NCBI RefSeq assembly: GCF_025725725.1
Contig: NZ_CP107020.1
Coordinates: 1,054,001-1,118,000 of the forward strand
Origin: Brachybacterium huguangmaarense
Lineage (GTDB): Bacteria > Actinomycetota > Actinomycetes > Actinomycetales > Dermabacteraceae
Direction of reading: 5' to 3'
DNA length: 64,000 nucleotides
Shown in pieces: positions 30,713-38,567 of this stretch. Below the pieces are notes generated by a model. It worked only from the letters and a program-made list of their open reading frames with translations, was not told the origin of the DNA and did not search any database. Within the stretch, counting starts at the first letter, position 1, and every line of letters begins with the position of its first letter. The translations under genes were made by a program, and so were the position numbers.

Positions 30713-30742
30713 GCCGTGGATCGACCCTGCCCAGGAGGCCCC

Positions 30743-32092
30743 GTGACGAGCGACCCCTTCCCCTCCCTGCATCGCGTCCAGGCGCGGGGGTGGCTCAACG
30801 ACCCCAACGGGATCGTGCGGCACGACGGCCGCTGGCACGTGTTCTTCCAGTACAACCCCGACTCCCCGCGCCACGAGCGCATCCACTGGGGCCATGTCTC
30901 GTCCGACGACCTCGTGAGCTGGCGCGAGGAGCCCCTCGGGCCCGCCCCGCGACCCGGCGAGGCCGACGAGGGCGGCTGCTGGAGCGGCGTCGCGACCGTG
31001 CACGACGGCGCCGTGCACGCCGTGTACTCGGGGGTGAGCCGCGGTCACGTCGAGCAGTCGCGCGTCGTGATCCAGCGCGCGAACGCCGACCTCACGGCCT
31101 TCGAGCCGCTCCCCGGCACGGCGGCCGACGCCCCCGACGAGTCCGGGCTCGTGGCCGTGCGCGACCCCTTCCTGCTCGAGCTGGACGGGCGCGCCCTCGC
31201 GATCCAGGGAGCGGGCCTGCGGCGTCGCGGCGCCGATGGCGTCGAGCGCATGGTCCCGGCGATCCTGGCCTGGGACCGCTCCGACCTCACCAGCTGGCGC
31301 TACCTGGGCCCGGTGCTGACCGGCGAGGAGACGATCGCCGGTCAGCACGCTCCGGCGGACGTCTGGGAGTGCCCCCAGCTGGTGCGCCTCGGGCGCGGCG
31401 ACGAGGCGCGCTGGGCGCTCGCCCTGAGCCTGTGGACGACGCCGCCCGAGGGCGGCTTCGGGCCCGACCGCGTGAGCTGGCTGCTCGGCGACCTGACCTG
31501 GCACGAGACGGACGGCGAGGACGATCGGACGGGACTCGGCCCGCTGCGCTTCTCGCCGGCGACAGGCGGCCCGCTGGACGCCGGCCCCGACTTCTACGCG
31601 CCGCAGGCCCATGTCGATCCCGCGTCCGGCCGCGTCCTGCTGTGGGCGTGGTCGTGGGAGGGCGCGGAGCGCACGGCGGAGCAGGCCGAGGCCCAGGGCT
31701 GGGCCGGATGCCTGACCTTCCCGCGCGAGCTGGACCTCGAGCACGGCCGCGTCGTCTCGCGCGTGCCCGCCGAGCTGCGCACCCTGCGCGGCGCCCCGCT
31801 CCCGGTCGGCGACGACGGCGCGGTCCTCCCACCGCGCGCGGAGGCCCGCTCCGAGCAGGGCGCGCGCGTCGAGCTGATCGGCGAGGACGGGACGGTGCTC
31901 CGCGTGATCGCCGAGGAGCCGCACGGCCCCGTCACGGTGTTCGTCGATGCGAGCATCCTCGAGCTGCTGCCGGAGCAGGGCGTGCCGCAGACCGTGCGGG
32001 TGTACCCGGGCCAGGGCGAGTCGCTGCGGGTGCGCGCCCTCGGCGGCGCGAGCGACCTGCGGGTCTGGGAGCTGCGCCGGCCCTCGGCCTGA
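30743..32092 (+). CDS. Glycoside hydrolase family 32 beta-fructosidase (sucrose/sucrose-6-phosphate hydrolase type)
   Basis: It hydrolyses beta-fructofuranosidic bonds, probably of sucrose or a phosphorylated form, in the cytoplasm (no signal peptide). The 449-residue enzyme has the nucleophile Asp20 in WLNDPNG, the transition-state stabiliser in VRDPF and the acid/base glutamate in WECPQL, then the C-terminal beta-sandwich (VTVFVDASILELL). The GTG at 30743 follows CCAGGAGG. The same frame is open a little further upstream but overlaps operator 2. Expression should be under the neighbouring LacI regulator. Confidence 0.94.
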   Translation: MTSDPFPSLHRVQARGWLNDPNGIVRHDGRWHVFFQYNPDSPRHERIHWGHVSSDDLVSWREEPLGPAPRPGEADEGGCWSGVATVHDGAVHAVYSGVSRGHVEQSRVVIQRANADLTAFEPLPGTAADAPDESGLVAVRDPFLLELDGRALAIQGAGLRRRGADGVERMVPAILAWDRSDLTSWRYLGPVLTGEETIAGQHAPADVWECPQLVRLGRGDEARWALALSLWTTPPEGGFGPDRVSWLLGDLTWHETDGEDDRTGLGPLRFSPATGGPLDAGPDFYAPQAHVDPASGRVLLWAWSWEGAERTAEQAEAQGWAGCLTFPRELDLEHGRVVSRVPAELRTLRGAPLPVGDDGAVLPPRAEARSEQGARVELIGEDGTVLRVIAEEPHGPVTVFVDASILELLPEQGVPQTVRVYPGQGESLRVRALGGASDLRVWELRRPSA

Positions 32093-32109
32093 GGCCCGAC
32101 GCGCCGCGG

Positions 32110-32403
32110 TCAGCGGCGGTCGGCGACCCCGAACCAGCCCGTCGCCGCGGCGCGCGCGTCGTCGGTCAGGATCGAGAACGGCGTCAGCTCGGCCCCGGCC
32201 TCGCGCACCGCCGTCTCGAGCGTGTCCCGCAGGAGCCACGCGTCCACGGGGCTCGTGCCCGGCGACATCGTCAGCGCCGAGTCGAACCGTGCGGGCGGCA
32301 GCCCCGTGCGTTCGCGCAGCTCGTCGCGGGTGAGGCCCGAGGCCGCGAAGTTGGCGGCTAACTCGGCGGCGGTGCGGGCCCGCTGGGGGCTGTTCAGCGA
32401 CAT
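32110..32403 (-). CDS. DUF2316 family protein
   Basis: The 97-residue helical protein starts MSLNSPQRARTAAELAANF, continues LTRDELRERTGLPPARFDSAL, which looks like a helix-turn-helix, and has DAWLLRDTLETAVREAG. These features fit the DUF2316 family of small actinobacterial and lactobacterial proteins of unknown function. It lies 96 bp downstream of the PTS genes on the same strand. CACAAT ends 6 nt before the ATG, so its own leaderless transcript is possible. Confidence 0.75.
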   Translation of the reverse strand: MSLNSPQRARTAAELAANFAASGLTRDELRERTGLPPARFDSALTMSPGTSPVDAWLLRDTLETAVREAGAELTPFSILTDDARAAATGWFGVADRR

Positions 32404-32499
32404 GCCCCCATTGTGTCGGGCCGCCGCCGCGCGCGGGGAGGGCCGTGTGGGCTGTCTCGCCTGGTGGGCCGCCTGGCCTATGCGCCCTGGGGGGCGACG

Positions 32500-34092
32500 T
32501 CAGTCGGCGGGCGGGGGAGGAGGCACGGGAGCGCCCGCGGGCGGCGCGACCCGCGGGTAGCGGCCCGTCGACGCGGTCACCGCGGCTGCCCCGCCCGCGG
32601 CGCCCGTGCCCGAGGCCGTGGCGGCGCCCGCCGCGACGGCCGTCGTGCCGCCCGCGCTCCCGCGGGCGCGGGCGGGATCCCAGCCGGTGTCGACCACGCG
32701 GCGCTGCACGGTGATCGCGAGGGCGAGGATCACGAGGCCGATCACGGCGAGCACGATCGAGCCGAGCAGCACGCCCGGCCGGGCGCCGTAGCCGATCAGG
32801 ATGCCGAACCAGCCGAAGTCGGTGTCGCCGAAGGTCGTGTTCTCCGAGCCGAAGGCGCCCAGCACCTTGAGCAGCAGCGCGGGCAGGAACGTGACCAGGA
32901 GGCCGTTGACGAAGGCGCCCGCGATCGCGCCGCGGCGCCCGCCCGTGGCGTTGCCGTAGACGCCGGCGGCGCCGCCCGTGAAGAAGTGCGGCACGAGGCC
33001 GGGCAGGACCAGGGCGAGGCCGAAGAGCGGCCCGAACACGGTGCCGAGCAGGAGCAGGCCGACGAGGCCGCCGACGAAGCTCGAGATGAACCCGATCAGC
33101 ACGGCGTTCTGCGCGTACGGGAACACGATGGGCGCGTCGAGGGCGGGCACCGCGCCGGGGACCACGCGCGCGGCGATGCCCTGGAAGGCGGGCACGAGCT
33201 CGCCGAGGATCGTGCGCACGCCGAAGAGGATCACGGCCACGGCGATGCCGAACTGGAGGCCCTGGGTCACGGACGTCATGAGGTAGTTGCCGACGTTCGA
33301 GGAGGGGGTGTCGAAGGCGGTGAACGCCGTCTCCTGGCCGACCCGGGCGAGGTACACGAGCGCGACCACGACGTACATGAGCACCATCGACAGGGCCGTC
33401 GCGACCATCGAGTCGCGCAGGAAGCGCAGGCCCTCGGGCACGGTGATGTCCTCGGTCGAGCGGCTCCTGCCGCGCGGGTCGACGAGGCGGCCCACGGCCC
33501 CCGACGCGATGTATCCGGCGGTGCCGAAGTGGCCGATCGCGATCGTGTCGTCGCCCGTGATCTTGCGCGTGAAGGGCTGGGCGAGGGCGGGCAGTGACAC
33601 CATGAGGATGCCGAGCAGGACCGCCCCGAGCACGACGACGACCGGCGTGGGCATGCCCGCCGAGGCCATCACGATCGTGATGAGGGTGGCCATGAACAGC
33701 ATGTGGTGCCCGGTCAGGAACACGTAGCGCAGGGGGGTGAAGCGCGCGAGCAGGATCGCGACCACGAAGCCCAGGATCATGAGCCACGCGACCTGGGCGC
33801 CGTACTGCTGCTGGGCGATGCCCGCGATCGCCTCGTTGGTGGGCACGACGCCCTGGGCGCCGAGCGCGCCCTGGATCATCGTGCCGAGCGGCGCGAGCGA
33901 GGCGGTCACGAGGGTCGCGCCGGCGCCGATCAGGAGGAAGCCGAGCACGGCCTTGAGGCCGCCGCCGATCACCTGGCCGACGCTCTTGCGCAGGGCCAGC
34001 AGGCCGATCGCGGTGATGATGCCGATGAGGAAGGCAGGCACGCTCAGGATCTCGTTGACGAGGAACTGGGCGATCGCGAGGAGGACGTTCAT
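32500..34092 (-). CDS. PTS ascorbate-family EIIC component (UlaA/SgaT type)
   Basis: The 530-residue membrane transporter has about 11 helices. Family features are the N-terminal FLVNEILSVPAFLIGIITAIGLLAL, LTGHHMLFMATL, the motif TGDDTIAIGHFGTAGY, and GGRRGAIAGAFVNGLL. It imports L-ascorbate or a similar acidic sugar while the phosphoryl group comes from the EIIAB partner encoded upstream. After the last helix there is an unusual tail of about 60 residues rich in Ala, Gly and Thr and ending in a proline run (VPPPPPAD). Only the segment from ATG 34092 is the gene; the frame reads on upstream as an antisense-like artefact. No ulaG/ulaD-type catabolic genes lie here. Confidence 0.9.
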   Translation of the reverse strand: MNVLLAIAQFLVNEILSVPAFLIGIITAIGLLALRKSVGQVIGGGLKAVLGFLLIGAGATLVTASLAPLGTMIQGALGAQGVVPTNEAIAGIAQQQYGAQVAWLMILGFVVAILLARFTPLRYVFLTGHHMLFMATLITIVMASAGMPTPVVVVLGAVLLGILMVSLPALAQPFTRKITGDDTIAIGHFGTAGYIASGAVGRLVDPRGRSRSTEDITVPEGLRFLRDSMVATALSMVLMYVVVALVYLARVGQETAFTAFDTPSSNVGNYLMTSVTQGLQFGIAVAVILFGVRTILGELVPAFQGIAARVVPGAVPALDAPIVFPYAQNAVLIGFISSFVGGLVGLLLLGTVFGPLFGLALVLPGLVPHFFTGGAAGVYGNATGGRRGAIAGAFVNGLLVTFLPALLLKVLGAFGSENTTFGDTDFGWFGILIGYGARPGVLLGSIVLAVIGLVILALAITVQRRVVDTGWDPARARGSAGGTTAVAAGAATASGTGAAGGAAAVTASTGRYPRVAPPAGAPVPPPPPAD

Positions 34093-34136
34093 GGTCGCGG
34101 CTCCGATGCTCGGACGGGGAGGGGAGGGGGAGGGCG

Positions 34137-34985
34137 TCAGACGGCGTAGAGGCGGCGCAGCGCGGCGTCGATCTCGGCCTGCGAGGTGAAGTCGCGGATC
34201 ACCTCGACGGGCACGCCGACGTCGCCGAGCGCGTCGGCGATGGCCCCCGAGGTCAGCACGACGTCGGCGTCGTGGGCCTTGCCCTTGGCGGAGATCGTGT
34301 CGGTCGCCTCGATGCTGATGTAGGGGGACCAGCCCCAGCGGTCGAGCACCTGCTCGGCCGTGTTCTTGAGGAACAGGCTCGTGCCGAGGCCGTTGCCGCA
34401 CACCGTGAGGATCAGGTTCTTCGAGGGCACGGTCTCCTCGTCGGCGGCGACCGGTGCGGCCTCCGCGGCGGGCCAGGGAGCAGCGGCCGGTGCGGCAGCG
34501 GTCGTCGTGGCCGGGGTCGCCGCGGCCGGTCGCGGGGCGGGGTCTTCGAGCACCGCGAGCACCTCGGCGGGGGTGGCCGCGACGTCGAGCGCGGCGCGGC
34601 GCTCGCGATCGGCGAGCACGCCCGCGAGCGCCGCGAGGGCCTGCTGGTGCGCGCCGGCGTCGGCCGCCGCGAGCGCCATCACGAGGGTCACGGGGTCGTT
34701 GTCGGGGTTGCCGAAGGCGACCGGCTCGGCGAGGCGCACGAGGGCGAGGCCGGTGCGGGCCACCGAGGCGTCGGGCCGCGAGTGGGCCAGGGCGAAGCCC
34801 GGCGCGAGCACGATGTAGGGCCCGTGTTCCTCGACGGTGCGGATCATCGCGTCGGTGTAGGCGGGGCCTGCGACGTCGGAGGCGGTGAGCAGCGCGCCCG
34901 CGGCGCGGATCGCCGCGCGCCAGTCGGCGGCGGGCACGTCGAGGCGGATCGCGGACGGATCGAGCAGGTCGCTGAGCGAGGACAT
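34137..34985 (-). CDS. PTS EIIA-EIIB fusion, ascorbate/mannitol-type
   Basis: The cytoplasmic phosphocarrier of the adjacent EIIC. The EIIA domain occupies about residues 1-150, with phosphoryl acceptor His68 in FALAHSRPD. An Ala/Pro/Thr-rich linker (about 150-185) follows. The EIIB domain starts near 190, with Cys196 in LTVCGNGLGTS as the second phosphorylation site. In Escherichia coli the two are separate (UlaC, UlaB). AGAGGAGA lies 8 nt before the ATG. A promoter candidate lies at 35036-35064 and twin regulator-like sites further upstream. Confidence 0.92.
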   Translation of the reverse strand: MSSLSDLLDPSAIRLDVPAADWRAAIRAAGALLTASDVAGPAYTDAMIRTVEEHGPYIVLAPGFALAHSRPDASVARTGLALVRLAEPVAFGNPDNDPVTLVMALAAADAGAHQQALAALAGVLADRERRAALDVAATPAEVLAVLEDPAPRPAAATPATTTAAAPAAAPWPAAEAAPVAADEETVPSKNLILTVCGNGLGTSLFLKNTAEQVLDRWGWSPYISIEATDTISAKGKAHDADVVLTSGAIADALGDVGVPVEVIRDFTSQAEIDAALRRLYAV

Positions 34986-35035
34986 GCGTGATCTCCTCTC
35001 GGCGGTGACGGGAGACGGGACGGCGTGTCCTGCCG

Positions 35036-35064
35036 AGGCTACGCGACGCGAACGGTCCCGTCAG
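35036..35064 (-). promoter_or_regulatory. Candidate promoter of the PTS operon
   Basis: On the minus strand, CTGACG (35059-35064) is followed after 17 bp by TAGCCT (35036-35041). Initiation near 35029 would leave a 5' leader of about 45 nt before the EIIAB start. Confidence 0.45.
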
Positions 35065-35666
35065 GAGGCCGGAGGTCCCGTCCCGGCCCACGGCGACCCC
35101 TTGCGCTCCTCCGGCAGGCGCGTAATGTCACCGCTTACATACCGAATGTAAGCGGTTGTATTCACCCCACGACGACACGAGCACCGTGCCCTCCCGGGTG
35201 CCGAGCGGCTGGCGCGCGAGGTAGCCGATGTCGGCGCTCGCCCGGCGCAGGCGCGTCGCGTAGCGCTCGAGCCGTTCGGGATCCGGCAGCATCGGGGCCC
35301 GTCCGTGCCCGAGCCCCCACGGCCCGCGACCTGCCCGGACCGGGCGTTGCGCGCGTCGATCCTCGTGCGGGCCAGCTCCGTGCCGCCGCGGCTCGCGCTC
35401 GTGGGCAGCCGCAGGTTCTGCTGGTAGGCCGCGTCGCCGAGCCGGCGCGAGGCCTCGTCGGCGAGCTCGATCCGGCGCTGGGCGAGCTGGTCGCCCCCGT
35501 CGGCGAGCTCCCGCAGCGCGTCGGTGTAGGCGCCCATGAGCTGCTCGCGCGTCGGATTCTCCGTGCCGACCGTGGCCTTGGCGCGCTCGAAGGCCTCGAG
35601 GTGCTGGGCGTTGAGCTTGCGGCTCGTGTCCAGGCGCTTGCGCATCGCGTCGATGCGCGGCTTCAT
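35061..35666 (-). CDS. Helical ORF coupled to the truncated antiporter, probably decayed
   Basis: ATG at 35666 overlaps the antiporter stop (ATGA). About 115 residues with strong actinobacterial codon use follow, mostly helical and charged (MKPRIDAMRKRLDTSRKLNA, then ELADGGDQLAQRRIELADEA). After about 35292 the same frame loses coding character while the WXG-like frame takes over, although the first in-frame stop is only at 35061. Two readings are possible. It may be a separate small gene that has lost its end, or the cytosolic loop of the antiporter thrown out of frame. No family is recognised. Confidence 0.4.
   Translation of the reverse strand: MKPRIDAMRKRLDTSRKLNAQHLEAFERAKATVGTENPTREQLMGAYTDALRELADGGDQLAQRRIELADEASRRLGDAAYQQNLRLPTSASRGGTELARTRIDARNARSGQVAGRGGSGTDGPRCCRIPNGSSATRRACAGRAPTSATSRASRSAPGRARCSCRRGVNTTAYIRYVSGDITRLPEERKGSPWAGTGPPAS
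35126..35160. promoter_or_regulatory. Twin LacI-type sites, or one long dyad, upstream of the PTS operon
   Basis: An 11-bp perfect inverted repeat, ACCGCTTACAT (35130-35140) and ATGTAAGCGGT (35146-35156), has a 5-bp spacer. The same bases can be read as two 14-bp sites in opposite orientation, TGTCACCGCTTACA (35126-35139) and TGTAAGCGGTTGTA (35147-35160). Each resembles the TGTAARCG-type operator used by LacI/CcpA-family proteins, and their centres are 21 bp apart (two turns). It marks the right edge of the PTS locus and coincides with the break of the WXG-like ORF. Confidence 0.65.
35128..35292 (-). pseudogene. Truncated WXG100-like ORF
   Basis: A 54-codon ORF begins MLPDPERLERYATRLRRAS and reaches SSWGEYNRLHSV before running into the A+T-richer dyad and stopping. 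The start resembles the first helix of WXG100 (ESAT-6-like) secretion substrates. The W-G pair falls where the helix hairpin turns, but the second helix (about 50 residues) is missing. Third-position G/C is high until the codons after WG, where it collapses, so the 3' half seems to have been replaced by the PTS upstream region. It could also be a chance ORF. Confidence 0.4.
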
Positions 35667-36679
35667 GTCCGTGCCGCGCCGCGCCGCGCCCGCCGGCCGA
35701 GGTGCCACAGGTCCCCGGCGAGCCATCCGCTGCGGGTCAGCACGATCACCACGAGGGCGACCACGGCGATCCCGAGCCCTGCCGCGACCCCCACCGAGTC
35801 CTCGTGCAGCTCGGTGAGCACCGCCTTGATCTGCAGGCCCATGGTCAGGAAGACGACGCCCTCGAGCACCATCTGCACGCTCGACCACGTGATGCCCGTG
35901 GTCAGGCGGTGCTGCGGGGGGAGCGTGCGCGGGCCCCGGAAGCCGATGATGAGGCCCGCGACGACCGCGGCCACGAGGCCCGAGCTGCCCAGCAGCTCGG
36001 CGGGCACCGAGGCGATGAAGGGGAGGGTGAACGAGAGGACCGTGTCGGCCGTCGCGTTCTCGATCCGTCGCCGGAACCAGAAGTTGCCCACCCCGACGAT
36101 CGCGCCGATCAGGAGTGCCACGATCACGGAGTACAGGAAGGAGCCCACGGCGCCGGCCACCGAGAAGCCGTGCACGGCCGCCCCCGCGGCCGTCGCGAGG
36201 ATGACGAGGGCGGTCGCGTCGTTGAGCAGCGACTCACCCTCGAGGATCGTGACGACCCGGTCGGGCACGCCGCGGCCCTTGATGATCGAGGTCGCGACCG
36301 CGTCCGTGGGGGAGAGGATCGCGCCGAGGGCGACGCCCCAGCCGAAGCCGAGGCCCGGCACGAGCCACCAGAACAGCAGCCCCAGCAGGAGCGAGCTGAG
36401 CACCACGAGGGTCACGGAGAGGCCGCTGATCGCGGACAGCTCGCGTTTGAAGCTGATCGCCGGCATCGCGACCGCGGACGCGTACAGCAGCGGCGGCAGG
36501 ATGACCTCGAGCACGAGGTCGGGCTCGAGCTCGAAGGTCCCGAGCGCCGGCACGAAGCTGAGTGCGATGCCGACGACCACGAGCACGAGCGGAGGCGCCG
36601 CCTTGACCCGGGGGGCGAGGATGTCGGCCGCGCAGATGACGATGACGGCGACGACGCCCGCGGCGATGAGCCCGGTCAT
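35663..36679 (-). pseudogene. CPA1-family Na+/H+ antiporter lacking its C-terminal part
   Basis: The 338 residues match the N-terminal two thirds of NhaP/CPA1 exchangers. About nine membrane segments are present, with the ion-binding ILSPTDAVATSII and the EGESLLNDATALV motif intact. The chain stops just after the segment ending TRSGWLAGDLW. The family normally has further helices including a GMRGVVTLAAA motif, and usually 500 or more residues; nothing like it is found in any frame up to the PTS genes. The gene is therefore either truncated by a deletion or frameshifted. No good ribosome site precedes the ATG. Confidence 0.7.
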
Positions 36680-36736
36680 CGGCGCGCCGCCATCCGGGCG
36701 GCGACCGGGGGCCGGAAGGTTCTCACGGTCGCGGAG

Positions 36737-37231
36737 TCACTCGGTGGTGAAGGTGGCGAGCGCGCCGTCCTGGATCATCCGGTCCAGCCGCTCCTCCTGC
36801 GATCGCGCGGACTCGGCGAGCCGCTCGAGCTGCTGCGGGTCCAAGCGCAGGTCCACGGCCGTGAGCCGCAGCAGCGTCTCCCACAGGCATCGCTTGGCAC
36901 GGACCAGCCCGGTCAGCGTCTCGATCTCGATGCGAGCGGCGGCAACCTGATGGGCACGCAGCACGTTCATCGGGTTCAACCGTCCGGCGACCTGGGCTCC
37001 CGCGGCTGCGGTCTGCTTGAGAGGGCCCACGGAGTACCCGAGGCCGCGGATCAGATCCCGGAGAGTGTCCCGGTCGGCCGTCACCTCGTCGGCGAGCTCC
37101 TGCAGCAGCTCGCCCCCGGGGCGGCCTTCCCAGGCGGAGGCGGCGGCCCGGAAGGCCTGCGCCCCGGATGAGGCTCCCAGATAGTGCTCCGTCAGGTAGG
37201 ACGAGTACGTGTCATGATCGATCGCGGTCAT
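36737..37231 (-). CDS. Helical-bundle protein of unknown function
   Basis: The product is 164 residues, almost entirely helical. The start MTAIDHDTYSSYLTEHYLGA is followed by ELADEVTADRDTLRDLIRGLGYSVGPLKQ, then RIEIETLTGLVRAKRCLWETLL. The pattern resembles ferritin-like stress-associated bundles found in actinobacteria, but metal ligands are not obvious. The ATG at 37231 is chosen because GAGGAGACCC precedes it; the frame runs further upstream through non-conserved sequence. It is 31 bp downstream of the aminotransferase gene on the same strand. Confidence 0.7.
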   Translation of the reverse strand: MTAIDHDTYSSYLTEHYLGASSGAQAFRAAASAWEGRPGGELLQELADEVTADRDTLRDLIRGLGYSVGPLKQTAAAGAQVAGRLNPMNVLRAHQVAAARIEIETLTGLVRAKRCLWETLLRLTAVDLRLDPQQLERLAESARSQEERLDRMIQDGALATFTTE

Positions 37232-37262
37232 CGGGTCTCCTCGGCCGAAGGGTGGGACCAGC

Positions 37263-38501
37263 CTAAGCGCCTCGGCGCCCTCGCGCCCACGCCCCGAGCC
37301 GTCGGGCCGCCTCGGCCAGGGTCGCGTCGTCCTTGCAGAAGGCGAAGCGGACGAGCGAGCGGTACTGGCTCGCGTGCCCGCCCGCGGCGTCGTCATGGCA
37401 GAACGCGGCGACGGGGATCGCGACGACGCCCGCCTCCTCGGGCAGGCGCTCGCACAGCGCGGTCGCGTCGTCCTCGCCGAGCGGCGAGAGATCCGCCAGG
37501 ACGAAGTAGCCCGCTTCGGGCACGGCGACGTGCGCGCCGATCCCCCGCAGCGTGTCCACGAGCAGGTCGCGCCGCCGGGCGAGGTCGTCGGCGATCGCCG
37601 CGTACTGGGCCTCGGGCAGCTCGAGACCGCGCGCGACCGCGCCCTGGAACGGGGCCCCCGAGGTGAACGTGAGCCACTGCTTGACGCCCGTGACCGCCGC
37701 GACGAGCTCGGGGACGGCCGTGACCCAGCCGATCTTCCAGCCCGTGACCGACAGCGTCTTGCCCGCCGAGCCGATCGTGATGGTCCGCTCGCGCGCGCCC
37801 GGGAGCGTCGCGACGGGAACGTGGGATGCGGCGAAGGTGAGGTGCTCGTACACCTCGTCCGACACGATGATCGCGTCGTGCGCGCATGCCGCCTCCACGA
37901 GGGCCTCGAGCACCTCGCGTCCGAGGACCGCCCCGGTGGGGTTGTGCGGGGAGTTCAGCAGGATCAGGCGGGTCGCGTCCGTGACGGCCTCGCGGAGCGC
38001 GTGCGGCGCGACCGACAGTGACAGCTCGCCGTCGGTGCACCGGACCTCGAACGGGACCGTGCGGTGCACGCCTCCGGCGAGTGCGATCGTCGCCGCGTAG
38101 GAGTCGTAGAAGGGCTCGAGCGTGACCACCTCGTCACCCGGCCGCACGAGCGCGAGGATCGCGGCGGCGATCGCCTCGGTCGCGCCCGTGGTCACGAGCA
38201 CCTCGCTGCCGGGATCCCAGGCCAGGGCGTAGAAGCGCTCCTGGTGGCGGGCGATCGCCGCGCGCAGCTCGGGCCGCCCCGGGCCCGGCGGGTACTGGTT
38301 CACGCCCTCACGGATGTTGCGCTGGGCGGTCTCGGCGACGACCGGTGGCGGGGCGGTGTCGGGGAAGCCCTGGCCCAGGTTCATCGCCCCGAGTGCAGCG
38401 GCGCGCGCCGACATGCGGGCGAAGACGGTCGGCTGCGCGACGCCGTCCACCCACAGATGCGCGCCGCGCGCCGCGGCCTGCCACGGGCCCTCGAGATCCA
38501 T
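37263..38501 (-). CDS. Class I/II aminotransferase (DapC/kynurenine aminotransferase-like)
   Basis: A 412-residue PLP enzyme of fold type I. NLGQGFPDTAPP near the start, NSPHNPTGAV in the middle, SDEVYEHLTF for the PLP aspartate and tyrosine, and Lys248 in GSAGKTLSVTGWKIGW for the Schiff base are all present. The same architecture is found in actinobacterial N-succinyldiaminopimelate aminotransferases and in kynurenine/methionine aminotransferases, so substrate is open. A final arginine (RFAFCKDD) binds the carboxylate. The gene is divergent from the lipoprotein at 38568. Confidence 0.9.
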   Translation of the reverse strand: MDLEGPWQAAARGAHLWVDGVAQPTVFARMSARAAALGAMNLGQGFPDTAPPPVVAETAQRNIREGVNQYPPGPGRPELRAAIARHQERFYALAWDPGSEVLVTTGATEAIAAAILALVRPGDEVVTLEPFYDSYAATIALAGGVHRTVPFEVRCTDGELSLSVAPHALREAVTDATRLILLNSPHNPTGAVLGREVLEALVEAACAHDAIIVSDEVYEHLTFAASHVPVATLPGARERTITIGSAGKTLSVTGWKIGWVTAVPELVAAVTGVKQWLTFTSGAPFQGAVARGLELPEAQYAAIADDLARRRDLLVDTLRGIGAHVAVPEAGYFVLADLSPLGEDDATALCERLPEEAGVVAIPVAAFCHDDAAGGHASQYRSLVRFAFCKDDATLAEAARRLGAWARGRRGA

Positions 38502-38530
38502 GCGGGCGAGTCTGCCAGAGCAGCGGACCC

Positions 38531-38559
38531 TTGCCGTCGGGGGGAGCGGAGCATACTCT
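38531..38559 (+). promoter_or_regulatory. Promoter of the lipoprotein gene
   Basis: TTGCCG (38531-38536), 17 bp, TACTCT (38554-38559). The ATG follows 8 nt after the -10 box, so the message would have almost no leader. Confidence 0.6.
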
Positions 38560-38567
38560 CTAAAAGT

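Noticed and set aside
30716-30742. Upstream in-frame start for the GH32 gene
   Set aside because: It abuts operator 2 and lacks a ribosome site; GTG 30743 has CCAGGAGG and gives the normal distance to the WLNDPNG motif.
34093-35091. Upstream extension of the EIIC frame to an 863-codon ORF
   Set aside because: The extension runs antiparallel-frame through the EIIAB gene, which has clear motifs; the real start is ATG 34092.
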